From: Solirubrobacterales bacterium
GTDB lineage: Bacteria; Actinomycetota; Thermoleophilia; Solirubrobacterales; Solirubrobacteraceae
DNA length: 51,173 nucleotides
Assembly: GCA_019240655.1 (NCBI GenBank)
Contig: JAFAXX010000186.1
Span: forward strand, 1-51,173
Direction of reading: 5' to 3'
Shown here: piece after piece, positions 1 through 8,050 of the stretch
How the letters are laid out: every line of letters begins with the position of its first letter
Position numbering within the stretch: the first letter of the stretch is position 1
The notes under the pieces: model-generated
Seen by the model: the letters and a program-made list of their open reading frames with translations, nothing else
The model's database searches: none
Told to the model about the DNA's origin: nothing
Made by a program: the position numbers and the translations under genes

Positions 1-114
1 GAGCACGGCGAGGAGGCGGAGGCCGAGACGCTCGAGGGCGGCGGCGGAGGCGCCGAGGGCGGGGCGGCCGACGGCTCTCTGGGCATCGGCAGCCTGCGGG
101 GAGAGGCGCGATGA
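1..114 (+). CDS. 3' end of an encapsulin cargo protein gene
   Basis: Only the last 37 codons are present; the gene begins outside the window. The frame is open from base 1 to a TGA at 112-114 that overlaps the next ATG (ATGA). The translated tail has a Glu-rich stretch, a Gly/Ala-rich linker and then D-G-S-L-G-I-G-S-L-R close to the C-terminus. That motif is the known family 1 encapsulin cargo-loading peptide, which docks cargo on the inner shell surface. The encapsulin gene directly downstream, translationally coupled, makes the assignment firm. The catalytic domain is not visible. An encapsulated ferritin-like protein is my first guess because of the acidic linker, and a DyP-type peroxidase is the alternative. 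Confidence 0.85.
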   Translation, partial: EHGEEAEAETLEGGGGGAEGGAADGSLGIGSLRGEAR

Positions 115-914
115 CCGATCATCTCCTGCGGTCGCTGGCCCCGATCAGCGACGCCGGCTGGAAGCTGCTCGACGACGAGGCGCGGGAGCGGTTGACGCCG
201 GCGCTGGCCGCCCGCAAGCTGATCGACTTCTCCGGGCCGCACGGCTGGACGTACTCGGCGAGCAACCTGGGCCGGACCAGCCCGATTGCCGCGGCACCCC
301 GCGACGGGATCACCGGCGCGGTGCGCCGGGTGCTTCCGCTGGTCGAGATGTGCGCCGCCTTCGAGATCTCGCTGGCCGAGCTGCGCGACGGCGACCGGGG
401 CGCGGTGGACGTCGACCTCGAGCCGCTCGACCACGCCGCGCACCGGATCGCGGTGGCCGAGAACATCGCGGTCTTTCACGGCTGGCATGGCGCCTTCGCG
501 GGGATCGAGGAGCTCTCGCCGCACGAGGCGGTGCCGCTGGGCGACGCGGTCGACGACTTCCCCAGCCCGGTCGCCGCAGCCGTCGAGCGCCTGCTGTGCA
601 GCGGGATCACCGGGCCCTATGCGCTCGCGCTCGGCGGCGAGCAGTACCGGCGGGTGGTCGAGACGGCCGAGCATGGCGGCTACCCGCTGTGGGAGCACCT
701 GCGCAAGATCCTCGACGGGCCGATCGTCTGGACGCCCGGTATCAAGGGCGGGGTGGTGCTGAGCCTCCGAGGCGGCGACTTCCGGTTCGAGTCCGGACAG
801 GACCTATCGCTCGGCTACGACGGCCACGATGCCGAGAGCGTGCGGCTGTACATCGAGGAGAGCTTCAGCTTCCGCGTGGCCACGCCCGAGGCGGCGGTCG
901 TGCTGCGCGTCTAG
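111..914 (+). CDS. Family 1 encapsulin shell protein
   Basis: The 267-residue product matches family 1 encapsulins (linocin M18/CFP29 type, HK97 phage-like fold) in length and conserved stretches. These are the N-terminal L-A-P-I-S-D-A-G-W segment, the E-L-R-D-G-D-R-G turn, A-E-N-I-A-V-F-H-G, G-P-Y-A-L-A-L-G and the C-terminal Y-D-G-H-D-A-E-S-V-R-L-Y-I-E-E-S-F segment. Encapsulins self-assemble into icosahedral protein compartments that enclose an enzyme. The ATG is preceded by a GGGGAGAG-type ribosome binding site inside the preceding gene and overlaps that gene's stop, so shell and cargo are co-translated. In the family this pairing serves iron storage or peroxide defence; which one applies depends on the truncated cargo. 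Confidence 0.95.
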   Translation: MTDHLLRSLAPISDAGWKLLDDEARERLTPALAARKLIDFSGPHGWTYSASNLGRTSPIAAAPRDGITGAVRRVLPLVEMCAAFEISLAELRDGDRGAVDVDLEPLDHAAHRIAVAENIAVFHGWHGAFAGIEELSPHEAVPLGDAVDDFPSPVAAAVERLLCSGITGPYALALGGEQYRRVVETAEHGGYPLWEHLRKILDGPIVWTPGIKGGVVLSLRGGDFRFESGQDLSLGYDGHDAESVRLYIEESFSFRVATPEAAVVLRV

Positions 915-974
915 ACCCTGGCAGCGCTCGCTGCGGATAGACTTCCGCGCGCCAATACCGCGGAGAGGGAACCT

Positions 975-1454
975 ATGTTCAAGTCGATCGTTTGGGCGTC
1001 GGACGGCTCACATCACTCCGAGAAATCGCTGCCGTACGTCACCGAGCTGGCGCGAAGGGACGACGCGACGGTCACAATCGCTCACGTTGTCGAGCGCATC
1101 GAGGGCGCCGGCGTGACCGGTCCGCCCCGGCGCGCCGACGAGGGCGACGTCCAGGCCAGGCTGCGAGAGCTCACCCAGAGGCTCTCGGACGAAGGCGTGA
1201 ACGCGTCGCTGAGGATCTGCGGCGAAGTCGGAGTCAAGCCGGCGCAGGAGCTCGCCAAGATCGCCCGCGAGAGCAACGCCGACCTGATCGTGGTCGGCAC
1301 GCGGGGCCGCTCGGCGATGGCCGGTGTGCTGCTGGGCAGCGTCGCCTACCGCCTGCTACACGTCGCGCCTTGCCCCGTGCTGGCCGTCCCACCCGATGCC
1401 GAGGAGGCTTTGGAAAGGCTGAGCTCGGCCCGCGACCGGGCGTCGACCGCGTAA
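975..1454 (+). CDS. Universal stress protein, UspA family
   Basis: This 159-residue single-domain protein has the UspA fold signature. It starts F-K-S-I-V-W-A-S-D-G-S, and near residues 111-130 carries the ATP-binding G-2x-G-9x-G-S pattern seen as V-V-G-T-R-G-R-S followed by G-S-V-A-Y-R-L-L. This is the nucleotide-binding subclass. The ATG follows a GGAGAGGGA ribosome binding site. It lies 60 bases after the encapsulin stop on the same strand and may share its transcript, which would fit a stress role, though that link is inference. Confidence 0.92.
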   Translation: MFKSIVWASDGSHHSEKSLPYVTELARRDDATVTIAHVVERIEGAGVTGPPRRADEGDVQARLRELTQRLSDEGVNASLRICGEVGVKPAQELAKIARESNADLIVVGTRGRSAMAGVLLGSVAYRLLHVAPCPVLAVPPDAEEALERLSSARDRASTA

Positions 1455-1561
1455 GACGGCGGCACCGGCCGTCAGGTCCCCGGGGACTTGGGGGTCAGTC
1501 CAGGCCGCGAGCGCCGGCGCGGACTCGGCCGCCAGCCCGACCGCGAGCGCGAATCGCCCGT

Positions 1562-3262
1562 CTACGCCGGCGCGCCGAGCTCACGTTCCTCGACGAGCAT
1601 CTCCTCCGCGGCAGCCTCCAAGGCCTCGTTAACGCAGTGAGTCGGCTGCGAGTAGCGCACGGCCAGGTAGTAGATGGCGAAGCTGAAGGCGGCGATCACC
1701 GCCATGTCCCACCAGAAGGGGATCGTCTGCTTGGCCAGCAGGACGACGCCGAACGTCCAGCTCGACGGGGCCGTCGCCTTCGACGGGAACTGGCCGAGAT
1801 ACGAGATCAGGCCGAGTCCGATCAACCACGGCGGGATCCATCCCGCCGACCGCCAGTTGAGGCTCAGCTTGGTCCGCGCTGTCGCCTGGTAGATGGCGAA
1901 CACGATGATGCCGAAGATGATGATCAGGTACAGCCAGAAGATCGTGTTCCAGCCCGACCAGTAGACGATGAGGTTGGCGAAGAAGAACGACATCGGGGCG
2001 AGGAGCTTGGCGAACGGCAGGCGGTAGGGTCGTGGGCGATCCGGGTCGGTGCGGCGCAGCGCGGCCAGCGACGGTGGCGCCATCGCGTACATCAGCACCG
2101 TGGCCGAGGTGACCAGCGAGACCAGCCCGGCCCAGCTCGGGAAGGGCAGGAACATCAGCAGGCCCACCACGAAGCAGAACCCGATCGAGATCAGCGGCAC
2201 GCCGCGATCGCTGATTGAACCCAGCACCGGCGGCAGATATCCATTGCGCCCCAGGCCGTATGACAGTCGGGACGAGGTCCCGACGTAGAGCAGGCCGGTG
2301 CCGCCCGGGGAGATGACCGCGTCGATGTAGAGCAGCGTGGCCAGCCATCCGAGCCCGGCCGACGTCGCCAGCGTCGCGTAGGGCCCGAAATTGCCCTTCC
2401 CGATCGGATGCAGCCAGTTGTGCGCGACGTTGCCGGGCTGGATCGCGCCGATGAAGGCAATCTCGAGGAGCAGGTAGACGATCGTCCCGATGATCATCGA
2501 GATGATCACCGCTCGGTGTATGTCCCGTTGCGGGTTTCGCGACTCCCCGCCGACCTGGATCGCCTGCTCGAAGCCCTCCAGGGCGAACACGACGCCGAGC
2601 GGCAGCGCCGCGAAGATGCCGTGCGCACCATCCGGGGCAAAGCCGCCGCCGGCGGTGAAGTTGCCGGAGTGGAACCTCGCGATCAGCAGGGCGACGATCG
2701 TGACCGTCGGGATCAGCAGCTTCCAGATCGTGGCGATGGTGTTGGTCTCGGCCAGCCAGCGCACCCCCATGACGTTGACGACTGTGAACACGAGCATGAA
2801 GGCGCAGCCGACGGCGATCCCGAGGCCGGTCAGCGTCCCGTTGGTGTTGACGAAGCCGGGATTGAGCGAGGTGGAATCGATGTAGCCGAGCGAGGCCTCG
2901 ACCTCGATCGGGGCGATCGTCACCGCCTGCACCCAGGCCATCCACGAGCCGGTGAAACCGCCGAGCGCGCCGAAGGCCAGGAACGGGAACCGCGCCGTGC
3001 CGCCGGAGACCGGATACGTCGAGCCCAGCTCGGCGTGCACCAGGGCGAGGAGGGCCAGGATCAGCCCGGCGATGATCCAGGAGACGCTCGAGGCGGGGCC
3101 GGCGGTCTGCGACGCGGTCAGCGCGCCCAGCAACCAGCCTGAGCCGATGATCGAGCCGAGCGAGATGAATAGCAGTCCCCGCAGCGCGATGTCGCGCTTC
3201 AGCCTGCCGGCGCCGAACGTGTCCGGGCTAAGGGCTACTACGTCAGTTGCCGCGCCTTCCAT
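1562..3262 (-). CDS. APC-family amino acid permease
   Basis: The 566-residue product is an integral membrane protein with about 12 or more hydrophobic helices. It has the APC-superfamily first-helix motif G-S-I-I-G-S-G-W near residues 35-42 and a conserved E-G-F-E-Q-A-I-Q-V-G-G-E-S-R-N-P-Q-R-D stretch in the middle, typical of amino acid/polyamine/organocation permeases. Substrate cannot be told from sequence. The open frame continues upstream to 3346, but the ATG at 3262 is preferred because a GAGGAG ribosome binding site sits just before it and the residues further upstream do not look like transporter. The gene converges on the universal stress gene. Upstream lies the 3' end of the zinc operon, 146 bases away. 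Confidence 0.88.
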   Translation of the reverse strand: MEGAATDVVALSPDTFGAGRLKRDIALRGLLFISLGSIIGSGWLLGALTASQTAGPASSVSWIIAGLILALLALVHAELGSTYPVSGGTARFPFLAFGALGGFTGSWMAWVQAVTIAPIEVEASLGYIDSTSLNPGFVNTNGTLTGLGIAVGCAFMLVFTVVNVMGVRWLAETNTIATIWKLLIPTVTIVALLIARFHSGNFTAGGGFAPDGAHGIFAALPLGVVFALEGFEQAIQVGGESRNPQRDIHRAVIISMIIGTIVYLLLEIAFIGAIQPGNVAHNWLHPIGKGNFGPYATLATSAGLGWLATLLYIDAVISPGGTGLLYVGTSSRLSYGLGRNGYLPPVLGSISDRGVPLISIGFCFVVGLLMFLPFPSWAGLVSLVTSATVLMYAMAPPSLAALRRTDPDRPRPYRLPFAKLLAPMSFFFANLIVYWSGWNTIFWLYLIIIFGIIVFAIYQATARTKLSLNWRSAGWIPPWLIGLGLISYLGQFPSKATAPSSWTFGVVLLAKQTIPFWWDMAVIAAFSFAIYYLAVRYSQPTHCVNEALEAAAEEMLVEERELGAPA

Positions 3263-3408
3263 TTTGATCTCCTCGGTCCCCTCTGTCGCCACTCGGGCGC
3301 ACGCAAATTGCGTGTCGCGGCGGCAACGTAGCGCCAGCGCGGCCAAGATTCAACTGCTTGCACGTCTGGCAGCCCGCGTTCACCCGCCGCGGGCAACCGG
3401 CGCGCCGG

Positions 3409-3855
3409 TCAGTCGGTGCACGACCGGCACTCGCCGTGGAGGACGATCTCGTGCTCGGCGACGCGCATCGGCACGCGCCGGCTCAGGTCTCGGATGGCGC
3501 TCTCGAGCCGGCTGTCCGAGAACGGGATGACCGTGCCGCAGCTGTCGCAGACCAGGTGATGGTGGTGCTCATCGCCGCCCCGGACGGGCTCGTAGCGGGT
3601 CATCGCCTGACCGACCTGGACCTTCTGGATCAGTCGCAGCCGCTCGAGCTCATCGAGGATCCGGTAGATGCTGGCCCGCGCCACCGGCCGCTCGCTCGTC
3701 CGCAGCGCATCCTCGATCTCCACCGCCGAGAGCGCACAGGGCTGCGAGTCGAGCAGCTCGAGCACCGCCCGGCGGGCGGCTCCGGTATGGTGGCGGCTCG
3801 CGGCCAGGACCCGATGGGCGTGAGCGGCCCAGCTCTCTGCCTCGCGCGCCATCAC
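3409..3855 (-). CDS. zur: Fur-family regulator, probably Zur
   Basis: This 148-residue protein has a Fur-family winged-helix N-terminus (A-R-A-S-I-Y-R-I-L-D-E-L is the recognition region) and a dimerisation domain with a run of four His followed by C-D-S-C-G and a final C-R-S-C, the two Cys pairs of the structural zinc site. Fur-family members repress metal-uptake genes when loaded with metal. Placement as last gene of a znuA-znuC-znuB operon argues for zinc sensing. Translation can start at GTG 3855 or ATG 3852; both overlap the TGA of the permease gene, so it is translationally coupled. The likely target is the palindrome at 6137-6155, which would make the operon autoregulated. Confidence 0.88.
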   Translation of the reverse strand: MMAREAESWAAHAHRVLAASRHHTGAARRAVLELLDSQPCALSAVEIEDALRTSERPVARASIYRILDELERLRLIQKVQVGQAMTRYEPVRGGDEHHHHLVCDSCGTVIPFSDSRLESAIRDLSRRVPMRVAEHEIVLHGECRSCTD

Positions 3856-4274
3856 CCCAGTCTAGTTCTGACTTCGGTGACGCCGGCGCGCTCGAGCAGG
3901 AACGCGCCGAGGTAGAGCATGGTGGCCGCCCCGATCACCGCGGCGCTGGCCGGCAGGCTCGGGACGAGGTCGCTCACGATCAGCCCGGACCACATGGCGA
4001 CCAGCGCCAGCGCACCGGAAACGGCGAGGCCGCGGTACGGATTCGCCGTCAGCCGCTGCGCGGCGCCGGCGGCGCCGGGGAACGCCAGGACCGACAGCGT
4101 ATGCCCGGCGAAGCTCTCGCGCCGAAGCACCATGAACCAGCCCACCACGGCGGCCATCACCGCCACCACCGTCCCGGCCTCGAGCGCGTGGACCATGAAC
4201 GGAAACGCGGTCAGCTGACGGTAGTCCGCGACCGGATCGAGGCTGAGTCCGGCGCCGGCGAGTCCGCTATGCAT
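3852..4274 (-). CDS. Short ABC-3 (ZnuB-type) metal permease, internally deleted
   Basis: The 140-residue product is hydrophobic and recognisable as an ABC-3 zinc/manganese permease, but only from both ends. Residues 20-70 match the first helices, including V-L-R-R-E-S-F-A-G-H-T-L-S. Residues 95-130 match the last helices, including G-L-I-V-S-D-L followed by L-P. ABC-3 permeases are usually about 260-290 residues, so roughly 120-140 central residues are missing with the frame kept. It overlaps the ATPase gene by 8 bases and zur by 1-4 bases, so the operon organisation is intact. It may be non-functional, or a minimal permease that needs another subunit. Nothing in the sequence decides which. 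Confidence 0.7.
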   Translation of the reverse strand: MHSGLAGAGLSLDPVADYRQLTAFPFMVHALEAGTVVAVMAAVVGWFMVLRRESFAGHTLSVLAFPGAAGAAQRLTANPYRGLAVSGALALVAMWSGLIVSDLVPSLPASAAVIGAATMLYLGAFLLERAGVTEVRTRLG

Positions 4275-5118
4275 GGTCGTGGCGGTCGGAATGGTGAGCC
4301 GGCGCCTCGGGGAGGCCGACGACGACCAGGCGGCCGTCTGATGCCTCGAGCACCTCGATCGCGGCGCCGTACAGGCGGCTGAGCGTGTCGGCGGTGATCA
4401 CCTCCCGCGGGGCACCGGACACCGCCCGCCCGGCGCCGAAGTAGACCACCCGATCGAGATACGGCAGCAGGGGGTTGACATCGTGGGCGACGAGCAGCAC
4501 AGTGACGCCCTGCTCGCGGACGATCCGGGCCAGCAGCGACGCGGTGGCGGTCTGGTTGGGCAGGTCGAGACTGTCCAGCGGCTCGTCGAGGATCAGCAGC
4601 CGCGGCGAGCTCACCAGGGCCTGGGCGATCAGCAGCCGCTGTTGCTCGCCGCCGGAGAGCCGTCCGATCGGCCGGCTCGCGTAGGCCGCGGCGCCGACGA
4701 GCTCGATCGCCGCGTCGACGCGTGCCGGGCGTCGCCGCAGCGGAATCCCCCACCGCGCCCCGTCGAGCCCGAGCCGGACCAGATCGACGCCGCGGATCGG
4801 CATCCCGGCGTCGAAGTGGCGCCGCTGGGGCAGGTAGCCGATCGCGCGGCTGCGGGCGCCCGCGGGCTGGCCGAGCACCGCCACCGATCCGGCGCTGAGG
4901 GGAAGGTCGCCGAGCACCACCCGCAGCAGCGTGGTCTTCCCGGCCCCGTTGGGTCCGAGAATCGCCGTGAACTCGCCGGGCGCGACGGCGAGGTCGACGT
5001 GATCCCAGATCACCCGGCCGCCGAGGCGGGCCTGGGCGCCCGCGAGGCCCACCGCGGGCTCGATGCGGCCGGCGGCGGACGCGAGCGAGTCGGGCCCCGA
5101 GGCGGCGGATCGGATCAT
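4267..5118 (-). CDS. znuC: Zinc ABC transporter ATP-binding protein
   Basis: This 283-residue ABC ATPase has Walker A G-P-N-G-A-G-K-T-T, signature L-S-G-G-E-Q-Q-R-L, Walker B L-L-I-L-D-E-P-L-D-S-L-D and the H-loop V-A-H-D, in the order of metal-type (ZnuC/MntB) ATPases. The C-terminal end is His-rich (H-H-S-D-R-H-D-H), as seen in several zinc ATPases. The frame is open up to 5175, but the ATG at 5118 overlaps the stop of the binding-protein gene as ATGA and is the natural coupled start. It would power zinc import with ZnuA and the shortened permease. Confidence 0.9.
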   Translation of the reverse strand: MIRSAASGPDSLASAAGRIEPAVGLAGAQARLGGRVIWDHVDLAVAPGEFTAILGPNGAGKTTLLRVVLGDLPLSAGSVAVLGQPAGARSRAIGYLPQRRHFDAGMPIRGVDLVRLGLDGARWGIPLRRRPARVDAAIELVGAAAYASRPIGRLSGGEQQRLLIAQALVSSPRLLILDEPLDSLDLPNQTATASLLARIVREQGVTVLLVAHDVNPLLPYLDRVVYFGAGRAVSGAPREVITADTLSRLYGAAIEVLEASDGRLVVVGLPEAPAHHSDRHDHA

Positions 5119-6116
5119 CGGCCGGTGGCTTCCTCGAGGGCCCGCAGCAGGCCGGTGAGCTCGGACACCTGCCATTGCTGGAAGCTGGCAGACGCCGGCG
5201 CGAGCGTTTCGGTGATGGCGACGATCGGAATGTGCGCGGCGCGCGCGGCCTGATTGGCGCGCTCGACATCCGGGGTGGTGTTCTGGCGGTTGTAGACCCA
5301 GACATCGATCTCGTGGTTGCGGGCCTGCGCCTCGACGGTCCTCGTGTCACCGGCGCTCACCTCGGTGCCCTCGGCGATCGCCCGCGCGAACCGAGCCGGG
5401 GTGAGAAGGCGGAGCCCCAGCGCCCGCCCGAGGGGCTCGAAGATGCTCTCGCTGTAGCCGACGGCAACGCCGTGGTACCGGCCGCGGATCAGGGCGAGCA
5501 TCCGCCGGTAGCCGGCGAGGCCGCGCTGCTCGATCTCGATGCGGCGCCGTTCGAAGTAGGCCGCATCGCGCGGGTCGAGGCGCTCGTAGTCGGCCGCGAT
5601 CGCGGTGATCACCCGCTCGACGCTCGCAGGGGAATACCACTGATGTGGATTGGCGCCTTCCCGCAGGCCTAGGAGATCGCCGACATCGAGCACGATCGGG
5701 GGGCGCGGGGCGTCGGCGGCAAGGAGCTGCGAGGACCAGCGGTCATAGCCGATCCCGTTGACGATCGCCATCTCGGAGCGGGCGAGCCCCACCGCGTCCG
5801 CGACCGTCGGGTCGTAGGCGTGCGGGTCGGTGTCAGGGTTGACGATCAGGCTGCTCACCACCACGCGGTCGCCGCCGAGCTGCTTGGCCAGGCTGCCCCA
5901 GAAGTTCTCGGCCGCCACGACGCGCGGCTTGCCCGGCGCCGCGGCACTCGCGGGGAAGCTCGCGCCGCACCCGGCTGCCAGCGCCGACAGCGCGCCGCAG
6001 GCCGCGAGCAGCAGCGCCGGCGCCGTCAGCGGCCGCCGCGACCGCGCGGTCAGGGCCCGCCGCGACCGCGCGGTCAGCGCCCGCCTTGCCCCCCGCGAGC
6101 GTGGGTTCGACGACAT
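5115..6116 (-). CDS. znuA: Zinc-binding lipoprotein of ABC transporter (ZnuA-type)
   Basis: The 333-residue product has an Arg-rich N-terminus, a hydrophobic stretch and a lipobox-like L-A-A-G-C at about residues 40-44, so it is probably an anchored lipoprotein. The mature part matches cluster 9 metal-binding proteins: A-A-E-N-F-W-G-S, N-P-D-T-D-P-H-A-Y-D-P-T with the first metal-binding His, then N-P-H-Q-W-Y with a second. The start at 6116 is set by a GGTGGAG ribosome binding site and a palindromic operator 20 bases further upstream. Coding potential upstream of 6116 on this strand disappears. The signal region is encoded by 24-bp tandem repeats, giving R-R-A-L-T-A-R-S in duplicate before the hydrophobic core. 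It heads the znuA-znuC-znuB-zur operon. Confidence 0.9.
   Translation of the reverse strand: MSSNPRSRGARRALTARSRRALTARSRRPLTAPALLLAACGALSALAAGCGASFPASAAAPGKPRVVAAENFWGSLAKQLGGDRVVVSSLIVNPDTDPHAYDPTVADAVGLARSEMAIVNGIGYDRWSSQLLAADAPRPPIVLDVGDLLGLREGANPHQWYSPASVERVITAIAADYERLDPRDAAYFERRRIEIEQRGLAGYRRMLALIRGRYHGVAVGYSESIFEPLGRALGLRLLTPARFARAIAEGTEVSAGDTRTVEAQARNHEIDVWVYNRQNTTPDVERANQAARAAHIPIVAITETLAPASASFQQWQVSELTGLLRALEEATGR
6025..6085. repeat. 24-bp tandem repeat, about 2.5 copies
   Basis: The unit is close to GTCAGCGGCCGCCGCGACCG followed by CGCG. It repeats with one or two substitutions and is in frame with znuA, where it duplicates eight residues in the n-region of the signal peptide. Confidence 0.8.
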
Positions 6117-6136
6117 GGTCTCCACCCTACCACAGG

Positions 6137-6155
6137 AATGAGATTCAGTCTCATT
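6137..6155. promoter_or_regulatory. Probable Zur operator
   Basis: AATGAGA-TTCAG-TCTCATT is an interrupted palindrome with perfect 7-bp arms in a locally AT-rich stretch of a GC-rich region. It lies 20 bases upstream of the znuA start in the divergent gap between znuA and the FAD oxidase. Size, symmetry and place fit a Fur/Zur-family box, and a Fur-family gene closes the operon. Confidence 0.75.
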
Positions 6156-6257
6156 ACACTGCCCGCTTGGACTTCGAGAGCATCGCCGACGCACCATCAA
6201 GCACGGCCTCGGCCAGCCGCGCCGCTCAGCCCCGCCGATCCCGGGTAGTGGGGCGGG

Positions 6258-7415
6258 ATGGCGCCAGAGTTCGAGATCGCGGTGGTCGGGGCAGGGATCG
6301 TCGGCCTCGCCACGGCGCACGCGCTCCAGGACAACGGCGAGGCGGTGTGCGTCTACGAGCGCGGCGTGCCCGGCAACGCTCAGTCCGGCGGCGAGTCGCG
6401 GATCTTCCGCCACATCCACGCGGACCCCCGCCTGATCGCGCTGGCTCGCCGGGCGCGCGATGTGTGGCGGGAGTGGGAGAGCCGCTTCGGCTGCGAGCTG
6501 CTCTCGCACGACGGCGTCGTGGCGATCGGCGCCGCGGTCGAGCCGCGCCTCACGCTGCTCGAGGCCGACGGCGAGGTCGTCGCGCGCCGGCTCGATCCCG
6601 ATGAGCTCGCCGCCCGGCTCCCTGTCCTCTCGCGCTGGGAAGGGCCGGCGATGCTCGACGAGGCCGGCGGGGCGATCCGCACCCGCGCCGCGATCGGCGC
6701 GCTCTCCCGGGCGCTTTCGGGACGGCTCCTCTTCGACGAAGTGCTCTCGGTCCGGACGACGCCCGCGGGAACGGTCGAGGTGCGCTCGGCGGCGGGGACG
6801 CGCGAGTTTGCCCGGGTGCTCGTGTGCGCCGGGCGCGGCACGGCGGCGCTCGCCCGCGGCGCCGGCCTGTCGCTGCCGCTTCGCCACGCCGCCCACGTGA
6901 GGCTGACCTACCCCGTGCGCGCGGCGCCAGCGGCTCGCCTGGCCTGCCTGCTCGACGGCAGCGGCGAGTTCGGGGAGGCCGGCGCGTATGCCGATCCATT
7001 GCCGGGCAACGCCGCCTACGCGGTCGGGGTGGGTGAGGTCACGGCGGGCGAGGACGGTAGCGTCGCCGACGCCGATGGCCTGCACGCGGTCGCCGAGCGC
7101 ACGACCGCGTACGTGCGCCGCGCCCTGCCCGGCCTCGAGCCGAATCCGAGTGAGGCGCGCCATTGCTGGGTCACCGAGCTGCCGTGGAGTCCCGACGGCT
7201 TTGCCCTGTGGCGCCGGGATGCCGTGCTCGTGTTCGCCGGCAACCATCTGTTCAAGCACGCGCCCGCGCTCGGGCGGATGCTCGCGGCGGCGGCGCGCGA
7301 GGACGACGTGCCGGCGAGCCTGCGGCCGGAGGCGCAGCTTGGAGCGCCCGGGCGAGGGTGGCTCTACGCGCCGACCGCCGCAGCCAGCGGGTCCTCGCCG
7401 CGCGAGGTGACCTGA
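6258..7415 (+). CDS. FAD-dependent oxidoreductase, sarcosine oxidase-like (DAO family)
   Basis: This 385-residue protein starts with a Rossmann dinucleotide fold, V-V-G-A-G-I-V-G-L-A-T-A, and ends the first strand pair with an acidic residue (V-Y-E) that binds FAD ribose. The body matches the DAO superfamily. Near residue 303 there is a Cys in C-W-V-T, at the place where monomeric sarcosine oxidases attach FAD covalently, and F-K-H-A-P-A-L-G near the end matches the substrate-side Lys segment of that family. It probably oxidises an N-methyl or secondary amino acid; the substrate is not predictable. The start has TAGTGG seven bases upstream and no clear Shine-Dalgarno. Its 3' end overlaps the convergent hydrolase gene by 52 bases. 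Confidence 0.88.
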   Translation: MAPEFEIAVVGAGIVGLATAHALQDNGEAVCVYERGVPGNAQSGGESRIFRHIHADPRLIALARRARDVWREWESRFGCELLSHDGVVAIGAAVEPRLTLLEADGEVVARRLDPDELAARLPVLSRWEGPAMLDEAGGAIRTRAAIGALSRALSGRLLFDEVLSVRTTPAGTVEVRSAAGTREFARVLVCAGRGTAALARGAGLSLPLRHAAHVRLTYPVRAAPAARLACLLDGSGEFGEAGAYADPLPGNAAYAVGVGEVTAGEDGSVADADGLHAVAERTTAYVRRALPGLEPNPSEARHCWVTELPWSPDGFALWRRDAVLVFAGNHLFKHAPALGRMLAAAAREDDVPASLRPEAQLGAPGRGWLYAPTAAASGSSPREVT

Positions 7416-7915
7416 GCCCGCATGTTCACCTCCATCATCCGCAGCGCCGCTTCGGCCAGGTCCGCGTGGATGTGGGCGACCGCGTCGCGCGGGATCACGA
7501 CATCGAAGTGGCGGACGTAGGCATCGAGCGCCGAGTAGAGGATGCACTGCTCGGTCACCTGACCGGTGAGGATCAGGCGCTCGATGCCCTCCTGGCGGAG
7601 CAGGTACTCGAGCTGCGTCTGGTAGAAGACCGAGTGGCGGGCCTTGACCACGAAGGGGATGCCCACCGGTGGCAGGATCGGCTCGACCAGCGACGGCGCG
7701 CTGCCGCGCATCGCATCCCCGGAGAGCTCGCGCCGTCCCGCGCTCCAGTCGCCGTGGTTGTCGTTGACGTAAACCGTGAGCGTGTCCGAGCGGCGCGCGA
7801 GGTCGATCAGCCCCGAGATCGACGGCAGCGCCTCGGCCACCGAACGCGTGAGCGGCTCGGCGTCGTCGTGGTCGTAGGAATTCAGCATGTCGATGACCAG
7901 CAGGGCGGCGCGCAT
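7364..7915 (-). CDS. Isochorismatase-like cysteine hydrolase
   Basis: The 183-residue product has the isochorismatase/nicotinamidase fold: L-L-V-I-D-M-L-N with the catalytic Asp, V-V-K-A-R-H-S-V-F with the catalytic Lys, and G-Q-V-T-E-Q-C-I with the nucleophilic Cys near residue 126. Such enzymes hydrolyse nicotinamide, N-carbamoyl compounds or vinyl ethers; no specific substrate is indicated. The ATG at 7915 lies nine bases after a TAGGGT hexamer; GTG at 7921 is the alternative. It converges on and overlaps the FAD oxidase by 52 bases, so antisense interference between the two is possible. Confidence 0.87.
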   Translation of the reverse strand: MRAALLVIDMLNSYDHDDAEPLTRSVAEALPSISGLIDLARRSDTLTVYVNDNHGDWSAGRRELSGDAMRGSAPSLVEPILPPVGIPFVVKARHSVFYQTQLEYLLRQEGIERLILTGQVTEQCILYSALDAYVRHFDVVIPRDAVAHIHADLAEAALRMMEVNMRAQVTSRGEDPLAAAVGA

Positions 7916-8050
7916 CAGCACGACACCCTACCCCGCCGCCGGGACCGTACTCACGGGAGCCGCTTCTCGCCTGAGAAGCTGGCCGCCGTTGAAGTTGCCC
8001 ACCGCAACGTAACCCTCGGATTCCTGGAGCGCCCGCGCGTGGGGCTGGCG

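Noticed and set aside
1476..1487. GTCCCCGGGGAC palindrome between convergent genes
   Set aside because: No loop and no T-run, so it is not a normal terminator; short palindromes like this are expected at this GC content.
992..2218. A 408-codon open frame on the plus strand crossing the stress protein and permease genes
   Set aside because: It reads the stress gene out of frame and the permease gene antisense; composition is Arg/Gly/Asp-rich as usual for GC-rich shadow frames.
6117..7547. An N-terminal extension of the ZnuA frame on the minus strand
   Set aside because: It runs antisense to the FAD oxidase, has no family similarity, and the operator and ribosome binding site place the start at 6116.
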